Counted from the first letter of the stretch, positions 8,208 to 14,626 are shown. The stretch is DNA of 18,325 nucleotides from Reyranella sp. (GCA_016780605.1 JADHLS010000016.1:1-18325); one strand, 5' to 3'. The notes: generated from the letters alone by a model not told the origin. Numbers and translations: made by a program.

Positions 8208-9152
8208 GTGGTGCGCAAGGTTATCGATCTGGAATGCCTGTTGCCCCCCGATGAGCAGGGCAAGCCCCGGCAGTATCACGAGCAGGCCTCGCACCGGATC
8301 GGCTACGGCGATCCCGAGTTGCTGCCGGCGCGTCCCGGCTACGGGTTCGACAATTACCGCAACATCTTCCGCAAGCGGGTCGACCCTTCCAAGGCGGCGG
8401 GCGAGAGCAAGAAGCCCGAGGGACACAAGGAGGGACACAAGGGCGGCCAGTCGATCAAGGAGTTCGTGGCCGAGCTCGATCGCGAGGGCGCCGAGGTGTC
8501 GGTGGTCGGTCGCGTCGACAACTACGTCCTGGCCGATGTCGTGGCGGAATTCCCCAACCGCTTCTTCGCCCTGGCCTCGATCAGCCCGTTCGACGGCATG
8601 CGCGGTGTGCGCGAGTTCGAGCACCTGATCAAGGAGCGCAAGCTGAACGGGCTGCGCGTCGCGGCGCTCTACAACAATCTCGCCGCCAGCGACCGGCGCT
8701 ACTATCCGCTCTATGCCAAGTGCGTCGAGCTCGACGTGCCGGTCCGCATCTATTCGACGATGAACTACGCCACCGACCGTCCGTACGATCTCGGACATCC
8801 CCGCCACCTCGACCAGATCGCCATGGACTTTCCCGAGTTGCGCATCGACGCGGCGCTGAGTGGCTGGCCCTGGGTCAACGACCTGGTCGGCCTGATGCGG
8901 CGCCATCCCAACCTCTATTGCGACACCTCGGCCCATCATCCGCAGTATTTCGGCGTGCCTGGCTCGGGTTGGGAGATGTTCATCCAGTTCGGCAACACGC
9001 TGTTGCAGGACAAGATCATGGTCGGCTTCTCGAAGGATTCCTTCGGCCTCACCATTCCGCAGAGCGTCGCCCTGTACGAGAAGCTGCCGCTCAAGGACAA
9101 GGTCATCGAGAAGTGGCTGTACGGCAACGCCAAGGAATTCCTGCGCTGCTGA
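8208..9152 (+). CDS. Amidohydrolase-family (PF04909-like) TIM-barrel protein with degenerate metal site (314 aa)
   Basis: The fold family is recognisable from HPRHLDQIAMDFPELRI (198-213), GWPWVNDLVGLMRRHPNLYCDTSA (219-242) and LYGNAKEFL near the end. These match the ACMSD/resorcylate-decarboxylase-like amidohydrolases. The usual metal ligands are not where expected. The beta-1 HxH/ExH position reads DLECLLP (Glu9 only), the beta-5 His is Tyr182 in VRIYST, and the His before GWPW is replaced (AALSGWPW). Only an Asp (D277 in GFSKDSFG) may remain. Residues 63-80 hold a Lys/Gly/His-rich insert (EGHKEGHKGG). Start: GTG 8208 with AAAGGGG seven bases upstream; an adjacent GTG at 8211 and an upstream ATG at 8154 are alternatives, but homology begins at VRKVIDLE. 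It may be a non-classical enzyme, a binding protein or a pseudoenzyme. Substrate unknown. Confidence 0.82.
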   Translation: MVRKVIDLECLLPPDEQGKPRQYHEQASHRIGYGDPELLPARPGYGFDNYRNIFRKRVDPSKAAGESKKPEGHKEGHKGGQSIKEFVAELDREGAEVSVVGRVDNYVLADVVAEFPNRFFALASISPFDGMRGVREFEHLIKERKLNGLRVAALYNNLAASDRRYYPLYAKCVELDVPVRIYSTMNYATDRPYDLGHPRHLDQIAMDFPELRIDAALSGWPWVNDLVGLMRRHPNLYCDTSAHHPQYFGVPGSGWEMFIQFGNTLLQDKIMVGFSKDSFGLTIPQSVALYEKLPLKDKVIEKWLYGNAKEFLRC

Positions 9153-9261
9153 TCGCCGCCTTGTTGTCAATGTCCGGCAAACACCGGAAGATATCCGCCT
9201 GCTCAACTTCAGTTGGAGAAGCGTCCGCGTAAAGCAAAAAACATCTCAGGAGGACTCGCCA

Positions 9262-10575
9262 ATGTCCGTATCGAGTACGCCTGCGTCCGCGTTGCCGTGG
9301 TGGAAAGAACCCACCAAAGATCAGTGGTACGCTTATTGTGCTGCCTGGCTGGGTTGGACGCTGGACGCGTTCGACTTCACGGTCTTCCTCCTGATCATGG
9401 CGCCGATCGCCAAGGAGTTCGGGGTCCCGCTGATCGAGGTGACCGCCGTGTTCTCGGTCACGCTGATCATGCGCCTGGGCGGCGCAACCGCATCGGGCTG
9501 GCTGGCCGATCGATTGGGACGGCGGGCACCGCTGATGATCTCCATCCTGTGGTATTCCGTCTGCAATCTCGCCGCGGGACTTTCCCCGACCTTCACGTTC
9601 CTGTTCGTTGCCAGGGCCTTGCTCGGCATTGGGATGGGCGCGGAATGGCCAGCCGGCGCGGCGCTGGCGATGGAATCGTGGCCCGTTCGCTCGCGCGGCT
9701 TCATGTCCGGCGTGTTGCAGGGCTCGTGGGGACTGGGGTTCGCGCTGTCGGCGCTCGCCTACGGCTTCCTTTATGAGCCCTTCGAAAGGATCGCGCCCGG
9801 CTACGGCTGGCGCGGCATGCTCATCCTGGGTGTGCTGCCGGCCCTGGTGTGCGTCTGGATCCGCATCTACGTGAAGGAGCCGGAAGTCTGGACGGAGAAC
9901 AAGAGGATCCAGAACACGACCAAGAAGCAGGTGACGCTTCCGCTGTTCGCGATCTTCAAGCGCAAGTATTTGTGGAACACCTTCACCGGTTGCCTGTGGA
10001 TGGCGGCGAACTTCTGCGTCTACTACGCGATCTGGGCCATGCTGGGCACCTACCTGCAGAAGGAGCTGGGCTGGACGCCGGCCCAGGTCGCCGTCCCGGT
10101 ATTCTGGGGCAACATCCTGACATTCCTCGCCTGCAGCTTCTGGGGCGGAATGTCGGAACGGATCGGCCGGCGCTGGGCGCTCATGCTGCCTTGCGCCATC
10201 TCGATCTTCCTGGTGCCGATCTACCTCAGCACGACCAATCCCATCTGGTTCCTCACGACCTTCTTGATCTTCATCTGCTTCGTCGGCGGCAAGGATGCGC
10301 TGAACCCGGGCTGGCTGTCGGAACGCTTTCCGACCGAGGTTCGGGCAACCGCGGCGGGCTTCGTCTACCACCAGGGAGCGGTCTGGGGTGCGGCTGTCGC
10401 GCCGCTGCTGACCTATTTCGCGGTGAACCAGGGCATGGGCTTCGCCAAGCCGATGATGTACGGCACGATCGGTTCGCTGGTCGTATATGTGGTCGCGGTC
10501 TTCCTCGGCCCGGAAACCAAGGGCAAGGTGATGACCGCCGACCTCGAGGTGATCGAGGCCGAGATACCGGCCTGA
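9262..10575 (+). CDS. MFS transporter, sialate/aromatic-acid:H+ symporter type (437 aa)
   Basis: This is an inner-membrane proton symporter of the major facilitator superfamily with 12 predicted spans. TM1 carries LGWTLDAFDFTVF (30-42), with the two acidic residues (D35, D38) typical of the AAHS/SHS acid transporters. Motif A between TM2 and TM3 is GWLADRLGRRAP (79-90). GIGMGAEWPAGAALAMESWP (122-141) is the SHS/NanT-like TM4-5 signature, and GGMSERIGRRWAL repeats motif A in the second half. The ATG is preceded by AGGAGG at ideal spacing. The gene follows the amidohydrolase by 109 bases in the same direction, so the two may share a transcript. Substrate is probably a carboxylate; this is inference from family, not from specific residues. 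Confidence 0.93.
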   Translation: MSVSSTPASALPWWKEPTKDQWYAYCAAWLGWTLDAFDFTVFLLIMAPIAKEFGVPLIEVTAVFSVTLIMRLGGATASGWLADRLGRRAPLMISILWYSVCNLAAGLSPTFTFLFVARALLGIGMGAEWPAGAALAMESWPVRSRGFMSGVLQGSWGLGFALSALAYGFLYEPFERIAPGYGWRGMLILGVLPALVCVWIRIYVKEPEVWTENKRIQNTTKKQVTLPLFAIFKRKYLWNTFTGCLWMAANFCVYYAIWAMLGTYLQKELGWTPAQVAVPVFWGNILTFLACSFWGGMSERIGRRWALMLPCAISIFLVPIYLSTTNPIWFLTTFLIFICFVGGKDALNPGWLSERFPTEVRATAAGFVYHQGAVWGAAVAPLLTYFAVNQGMGFAKPMMYGTIGSLVVYVVAVFLGPETKGKVMTADLEVIEAEIPA

Positions 10576-10601
10576 CATCCGGATCGAAGTCGAAGCACAG
10601 G

Positions 10602-10626
10602 ACGATCGGGACACCGTCCCGATCGT
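10602..10626. terminator. Perfect 11-bp hairpin between the MFS and methyltransferase genes
   Basis: ACGATCGGGAC (10602-10612) and GTCCCGATCGT (10616-10626) pair perfectly around the loop ACC, 26 bases after the MFS stop. Only TTT follows, so it is a weak classical intrinsic terminator. It could instead act as a 3'-end stabiliser or a partial terminator before the methyltransferase, which starts 22 bases later. Confidence 0.7.
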
Positions 10627-10648
10627 TTGGCCCACACAGAGGCGAGAT

Positions 10649-11416
10649 ATGCCCAAGCACCATGACAGGATCGTCGAGGCCCAGTTCGGCCCGCGCGCCA
10701 AGGCCTATGTGGAGAGCGCGGTTCACGCACAGGGCGCTGACCTCGAGGCTTTGAGCGCGATGGCCGCCGGCCGCAGACCGCAGCACGCGCTCGATCTGGG
10801 CACCGGAGGCGGCCATGTCTCCTACGCCCTTGCGCCCCACGCCAAGCGGGTCACGGCCGCGGACCTGTCGACCGACATGCTGGCGGCCGTCGCTGCAACG
10901 GCCCGTGAGAAAGGCTTCAACAATGTCACCACGGTCGAAGCCGCGGCCGAGCATCTGCCCTTCCCGGACGGCGATTTCGACTTTCTTGCCTGTCGCTACT
11001 CCGCCCATCACTGGCAGGATTTCGATGGCGGGCTCCGGCAGGCGCGGCGCGTCCTGAAAGGAGGCGCTCCGGCGATTTTCATCGACGTGTATTCGCCGAG
11101 CGCCGCGTTCCTCGACACCCATCTGCAGGCGGTCGAATTGCTTCGCGACACCTCACATGTGCGCGACTACCACATCAGCGAATGGGTGGCCGCCCTCGGC
11201 CGTGCCGGTTTTGGCATCACATCCTGCCGCACCTGGCGGCTGCGCATGGACTTCCCGGTCTGGACCGCACGCATGCGCACGCCGCCCGATAACATCAAAG
11301 CCATTCGCGCGCTTCAGAATGCAGCTTCGGCTGAAACGAAAGCGCACTTCGGCATCGAAGACGACGGCTCGTTTCATCTCGACATGGCCATGATCGAAAC
11401 GACGGCGACGGGCTGA
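10649..11416 (+). CDS. Class I SAM-dependent methyltransferase (Methyltransf_11/UbiE-like, 255 aa)
   Basis: This is a cytosolic methyltransferase of the Rossmann-fold class. Motif I is ALDLGTGGGHVSYAL (47-61), the acidic residue after strand 2 is D72 in TAADLS, motif II/III is EHLPFPDGDFDFLACR (101-116), and motif IV-V is RVLKGGAPAIFIDVYSP (134-150). The short HHW in YSAHHWQDF (118-125) is common in this subgroup. The C-terminal third (about 180-255) is variable and should shape the acceptor site; I do not recognise its substrate. GAGGCGAGAT precedes the ATG. It lies after the MFS gene, behind a hairpin, and converges with the downstream monooxygenase gene, leaving one base between the stop codons. 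Confidence 0.92.
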   Translation: MPKHHDRIVEAQFGPRAKAYVESAVHAQGADLEALSAMAAGRRPQHALDLGTGGGHVSYALAPHAKRVTAADLSTDMLAAVAATAREKGFNNVTTVEAAAEHLPFPDGDFDFLACRYSAHHWQDFDGGLRQARRVLKGGAPAIFIDVYSPSAAFLDTHLQAVELLRDTSHVRDYHISEWVAALGRAGFGITSCRTWRLRMDFPVWTARMRTPPDNIKAIRALQNAASAETKAHFGIEDDGSFHLDMAMIETTATG

Positions 11417-11417
11417 C

Positions 11418-12725
11418 TCAGAACTCCTTCAGATTGTCGGCGAGGTGCTTGTGTGCGTAGGCCTTGCGGGCGAGGCCGCGGCGCTGCAGCTCGGGCACCA
11501 GTCCGTCGCAGATCTCCATGATGGAGCGGCGCTCGATCGGCGTATCGGAAAACAGGAAGCCGTCGCCGCCCACTTCCTGCATGACCTCGGTCATCACCCC
11601 CGCCACGTGATCGGGCGTTCCGGTGTAGTCGAGGCTTCCCTTGCTGGCGTAGCCGCGCACGACCTCGCGCAGGGGCTTGCCGAGCCACCGCGCCAGCGAG
11701 GACTGGTGGCCGTTGGTCGTGAGCGTGGTCGGCAGCGGCTCGTCGAGATCGAACTTGGAGAAGTCGATGCCGGTCAACCGCGACATGCCGGAGAGCTGCA
11801 TCTCGACATGCTTCAGCGAGTCTTCCTGCTGCAGCCGACGCCGTTCGCGCGCGGCCTCCATCGTCGTGTCGACGATCGGAGAGCAAAGGAACAGGAGCTT
11901 GATGTCGTCGGGATTGCGCCCCATCGCGGCCGCATTGCTGCGGACCTCCTCGCGATAGGCCTTCATCTTCTCGATGTTGCTGCCTTCGGTGATGATGGTG
12001 TCGGCCCACTTCGACGCGAACTTCTTGCCCGCCGCCGAGCCACCGGCCTGGCAGATCGGCACGCGTCCCTGCGGTGAGCGCGGCGCATTGATCGGTCCGC
12101 GCACCTTGAAGTACTTGCCCACGTGGTTGATCGGGCGGACCTTCTTGCCGTCGGCGAACATCGGGATGTCGCGATCGAGCACCACCGCGTCCGCGTCCCA
12201 GGCCTCCCAGAGCTTGGTGACGACGTCGGCGAATTCATCGGCCACCTCGTAGCGCTCGTCGTGCGGCCGGTGCTTGTCGTGGCCGTAGTTCTGCGCGGTG
12301 CCGTCGTTGCTGCCGGTGACGCAGTTCCAGCCAATCCGGCCCTCGGTGACATGGTCCAGCGAGTTGATGAGACGCGCCGCCAGGTATGGAGGGTATTCCG
12401 ACACGGAGAGCGTGGGCACGAGGCCGAGGTGCTGCGTGGCCTGCGCCAGCCAAGGCACGAGCACCGCAGGGTCGAGCTTGGGAGAGCCCTGCGCGTACTG
12501 CAGATAGGTGTCGTGATTGCCCTTGTAGGTGTAGGGCACGTTCGAGGAGTCCTCGATGATCATGTAGTCCATGCACGCGCGCTCCATCCCCTTGGCAAGG
12601 TCGATGAAGAGGTCGGGCATCATCCAGCGCTTGACGTCGCTGGCACTGCCGGCCCACGTCGAACGCCAGTTCTTGGAAGCGAAACTCTGGCCGAGAAACC
12701 AGGCGAGATGAAACGGTTTGGTCAT
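11418..12725 (-). CDS. NtaA/SnaA/DszA-family flavin-dependent monooxygenase (435 aa)
   Basis: This is a complete FMNH2-dependent monooxygenase of the luciferase-like superfamily. Signature segments: FHLAWFLGQSF at the N-terminus, MIIEDSS (55-61), EYPPYLAARLINSLDHVTEGR (110-130), then IGWNCVTGSNDGTAQNYG (131-148), which corresponds to the GWN-VTS-ND-ARNFG motif of NtaA-type enzymes. VPICQAGGSAAGKKFASKWA (222-241) lies at the flavin-phosphate end of the barrel, and the C-terminus VPELQRRGLARKAY is standard. It needs a flavin reductase not encoded here. Start: ATG 12725, where homology begins (MTKPFHLAWF); an in-frame start at 12785 would add 20 residues that come from a degenerate copy of the gene's own beginning. 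No strong ribosome-binding site is visible (CGGACCGAGC), so the leader may have been altered by insertion. Substrate unknown. Confidence 0.93.
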   Translation of the reverse strand: MTKPFHLAWFLGQSFASKNWRSTWAGSASDVKRWMMPDLFIDLAKGMERACMDYMIIEDSSNVPYTYKGNHDTYLQYAQGSPKLDPAVLVPWLAQATQHLGLVPTLSVSEYPPYLAARLINSLDHVTEGRIGWNCVTGSNDGTAQNYGHDKHRPHDERYEVADEFADVVTKLWEAWDADAVVLDRDIPMFADGKKVRPINHVGKYFKVRGPINAPRSPQGRVPICQAGGSAAGKKFASKWADTIITEGSNIEKMKAYREEVRSNAAAMGRNPDDIKLLFLCSPIVDTTMEAARERRRLQQEDSLKHVEMQLSGMSRLTGIDFSKFDLDEPLPTTLTTNGHQSSLARWLGKPLREVVRGYASKGSLDYTGTPDHVAGVMTEVMQEVGGDGFLFSDTPIERRSIMEICDGLVPELQRRGLARKAYAHKHLADNLKEF

Positions 12726-12734
12726 GCTCGGTCC

Positions 12735-12767
12735 GGGAAGCAAAACTCTGGCCAAGAACCAAGCGAC
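12735..12767 (-). pseudogene. Degenerate fragment of a second NtaA-type gene start
   Basis: Read on the minus strand, this matches the start of the adjacent monooxygenase gene (12675-12707): TTGGCCAGAGTTTTGCTTCC against CTCGGCCAGAGTTTCGCTTCC. About 27 of 32 bases agree, with one deleted T that shifts the frame. It would read VAWF-LGQSFAS after correction, against LAWFLGQSFAS. Most differences are wobble-position C/T changes, which suggests a remnant of a diverged relative more than a fresh tandem duplication. It abuts the 16-bp tRNA-end repeat at 12768. Confidence 0.65.
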
Positions 12768-12783
12768 GATGGTGCCCCCGGTC
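12768..12783. repeat. 16-bp copy of the tRNA-Leu 3' end (candidate attachment site)
   Basis: GATGGTGCCCCCGGTC here is identical to 14392-14407, where it is the acceptor-stem 3' strand, CCA end and two flanking bases of a tRNA-Leu fragment. Similarity stops after 16 bases. Both copies have the same orientation and bracket about 1.6 kb holding the LuxA-like gene, which fits a pair of att repeats. A chance match is possible but unlikely for 16 bases in a window this size. Confidence 0.6.
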
Positions 12784-13040
12784 AAACCCTCACTGAGCGA
12801 TCAATCTGTTGAGACCACAAGGGTTCTTCTGTTCGAGAGACCAAAGCCTGGACCGGATTTTCCGCGCCCAAATATTCATCCAACCGGTCGGAAAACAGCG
12901 TGCTTGGCTGCGGTCATGACTTCCTCCCGGACGCCCGAGACAACGAACAGCGACATCGCCCTTGCCAGTGGCGGTCGTCGAGCATGGCTACCGGGACATC
13001 CTGGGCTTCTGCTACGTTTCGGGCGACCGGCGTTGCATTG
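12784..13040. other. Intergenic stretch without a convincing gene
   Basis: Between the short tRNA-end repeat and the end of the LuxA-like gene I see no supported coding region. Its base composition is lower in GC than the genes to the left. A plus-strand frame of about 45 codons near 12950-13100 reads PVAVVEHGYRDILGFCYVSG and looks slightly protein-like. It has no ribosome-binding site, overlaps the monooxygenase 3' end and matches no family I know. Confidence 0.5.
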
Positions 13041-14126
13041 TCATTCCGGCACTACGGCAAGAGACCTCTGCATCGACGACGCCAGCGTCATCGTGCGCGG
13101 CATAACTTCCTGCGCGAACAGGGTTAAGCTCCGCGCCGTCTGTTCGTAGGTCATGGGACCCAGGCGAAATGCCAGGATTGCACCGCCCGCACCGGTCGCT
13201 CCCAACTCTTCGATCTGTTCCGCGACTGTGGATGGCGACCCGCATATCAGCGCGTGCTTTGGATCAACTCGCGCGGGCGGCTTTGCACTGGAATGGCCCA
13301 TGCTCACGCCTTGCTCAGCCTCGACCCGCTTGCGCATTGCTGCGCGGTGCTCCTGCATGGCGGCGAAGGCTGGTAGGGCGATGCGTTCGGCTTCCGCGTC
13401 TGTATCGGCGACAAAGATGTTACGCCACACCCAGCTCTGATCTAACGCTGAGGCAATGTGGTCTTCGCTGAAGCCCGCCCCGCGCGCGGCCTGGCCCCAG
13501 AGGACGACTCGTCGTCGCGTGGTCTCATTGCTCTGGACATTCATCAGGAAGGGCTTGCCCTGCCGACCAAGCTGAACAATCGTCTCCTCGCCGGATGCCG
13601 CGCGAATGACGAAGGGGTGCGGTCGCGTGAACGGGCGTGGGCGCAGTAGCGGCACACGCAGATTCCAGAAGCTGCCCTGATGGGTGAAGCCGTGCTCACT
13701 CACCCAGGCCTTAAGCAGAATTTCCGCAGCCTCCTCGAAGCGCGCCTGAGCTTCCTCGTGGTCGATGCCATAGCCCTGATACTCATAGATGTTATAGGCA
13801 GTGCCGCGACCAAGACCTACCAGCAATCGGCCCTTGCTGATGTTGTCGATAAGAGACAGCTGCTCGGCGATTCGAACCGGATGATGCAGCGACATCTGCG
13901 CGACGGCGAAGCCAATACGGATCCTCTTGGTCCGCGCCGCAATCGCCGCAGCGAATGTCACCGGATCCACATAGGCGCAATTGCCGTCGAAATGATGCTC
14001 GCTCAACCAAATTGCTTCGAGACCGAGTGACTCGCACAGATCCACTTCTCGAAGCACTTCCTGGAGAATGTCGCCGTCACGCCCTGGCACGCGGCTCTCG
14101 GGGAAAAGAAAATTGCCGAACCGCAC
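13041..14126 (-). CDS. LuxA-like flavin-dependent monooxygenase (LLM class, 361 aa)
   Basis: This is a TIM-barrel flavin monooxygenase of the bacterial-luciferase type, distinct from the two NtaA-type enzymes in the window. Diagnostic segments are EAIWLSEHHFDGNCAYVDP (37-55) with the conserved HH (44-45), RIRIGFAVAQMSLHHPVRIA (68-87), EQLSLIDNISKGRLLVGLGR (88-107) and ALICGSPSTVAEQIEEL near the end. It starts at GTG 14126, with GGAGG six bases upstream. The last 25 or so residues beyond the barrel (PRTMTLASSMQRSLAVVPE) are unconserved in my reading. Third-position GC is visibly lower than in the left-hand operon, and the gene lies between two copies of a tRNA 3'-end repeat. Both suggest horizontal acquisition. 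Substrate unknown; a separate flavin reductase is expected. Confidence 0.92.
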   Translation of the reverse strand: MRFGNFLFPESRVPGRDGDILQEVLREVDLCESLGLEAIWLSEHHFDGNCAYVDPVTFAAAIAARTKRIRIGFAVAQMSLHHPVRIAEQLSLIDNISKGRLLVGLGRGTAYNIYEYQGYGIDHEEAQARFEEAAEILLKAWVSEHGFTHQGSFWNLRVPLLRPRPFTRPHPFVIRAASGEETIVQLGRQGKPFLMNVQSNETTRRRVVLWGQAARGAGFSEDHIASALDQSWVWRNIFVADTDAEAERIALPAFAAMQEHRAAMRKRVEAEQGVSMGHSSAKPPARVDPKHALICGSPSTVAEQIEELGATGAGGAILAFRLGPMTYEQTARSLTLFAQEVMPRTMTLASSMQRSLAVVPE

Positions 14127-14217
14127 GGTAACCTCCAGCGCACTGCTTTCGAAATTGATTGAGCTACACCTGGGCTTCGAAATATTCCATGGCGCGACGG
14201 GATCATGATGAAAGACA

Positions 14218-14252
14218 GGCGCCGCTAGCGCTTGACGCAGGCAGGCGGCGCC
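14218..14252. repeat. Inverted repeat upstream of the LuxA-like gene
   Basis: GGCGCCGC (14218-14225) and GCGGCGCC (14245-14252) are perfect 8-bp arms with a 19-base loop, 92 bases before the GTG start at 14126. On the transcript it could form a leader hairpin; as DNA it could be an operator. No U-tract follows on either strand. Confidence 0.5.
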
Positions 14253-14269
14253 CCATCACCGAGACGCGC

Positions 14270-14302
14270 TCAGTCCATGTCGTTGCGACCGGTAGGGTCC
14301 AT
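14270..14302 (-). CDS. Possible 10-codon leader peptide upstream of the LuxA-like gene
   Basis: On the minus strand an ATG at 14302 is preceded by AGGGAGG four bases away and reads MDPTGRNDMD before a TGA. The ribosome-binding site is better than that of several real genes here. The frame ends before an inverted repeat (14252-14218) and then the monooxygenase start, an order reminiscent of a translated leader. It may equally be the stub of a gene cut off by insertion. No run of one amino acid is present, so classical attenuation is not indicated. Confidence 0.2.
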   Translation of the reverse strand: MDPTGRNDMD

Positions 14303-14393
14303 AGTGCCTCCCTGCTACGCACGAGCCAAGTCAGGCGCGTCAGCGGGATTTTTCAGTCCGGCCGGGCAATATGGAGCAGCATGGTTGAAATGA

Positions 14394-14448
14394 TGGTGCC
14401 CCCGGTCGGACTCGAACCAACACTTCCGTGAGGAAACCTGATTTTGAG
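14394..14448 (-). pseudogene. tRNA-Leu(CAA) 3' half, integration-site remnant
   Basis: On the minus strand this reads from the anticodon loop to CCA. The loop is CTCAAAA (anticodon CAA), then anticodon-stem 3' strand TCAGG, class II variable arm TTTCC-TCAC-GGAAG, T-arm GTTGG-TTCGAGT-CCGAC, acceptor 3' strand CGGGGGC, discriminator A, and CCA. The required 5' partners are missing: the bases before the loop are GGGGG instead of CCTGA, and neither the D-arm nor the GCCCCCG acceptor 5' strand follows. It is therefore the half-tRNA that tRNA-targeting integrases leave at the distal end of an element. An integrase gene lies 180 bases away on the side where the 5' half should be. The intact tRNA would be expected beyond the right edge. 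Confidence 0.85.
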
Positions 14449-14474
14449 CCCCCCCGGACGGCTTATCCTTCCTC

Positions 14475-14566
14475 TAGCCGGCAGTACGCCACAACACGAT
14501 AAATGCCCGATCCGTCTGGCATTTCCGCCTCGTATCGTGATCCAGTCTTAGCCGGCCGTACGCCAC
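14475..14566. repeat. Two 18-bp direct repeats, candidate integrase arm-type sites
   Basis: TAGCCGGCAGTACGCCAC (14475-14492) and TAGCCGGCCGTACGCCAC (14549-14566) differ at one base and lie in the same orientation 74 bases apart. They sit between the tRNA-Leu 3' half and the integrase start. The element's integrase has an N-terminal arm-binding domain, so repeats in this position are good candidates for its arm sites or for sites of its own regulation. Confidence 0.65.
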
Positions 14567-14626
14567 GGTTGGACATCCGCCTGCACCTATTCTGCACCCG
14601 GGTTCCAGCCTCGTCGGAGGATAGGA

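Noticed and set aside
8398..8447. Repeat array suggestive of a CRISPR or microsatellite in GGACACAAGG units
   Set aside because: There are only two copies, in frame inside a coding region; it is an internal protein repeat, not an array.
9103..10701. 532-codon minus-strand frame opposite the MFS gene
   Set aside because: Composition is typical of antisense GC-rich DNA, with no domain, and it spans the MFS gene plus both intergenic regions.
12718..13149. 143-codon plus-strand frame over the region between the monooxygenases
   Set aside because: It crosses the gene remnant, the att-like repeat and the 3' end of the LuxA-like gene, has no ribosome-binding site and shows no recognisable domain.
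14394..14480. A complete tRNA-Leu gene
   Set aside because: The anticodon stem cannot pair (GGGGG against TCAGG), and the D-arm and 5' acceptor strand are absent, so only a 3' half is present.
14569..14593. Promoter for the integrase (TTGGAC ... TATTCT)
   Set aside because: The spacer is only 13 bases, too short for a standard sigma-70 promoter.
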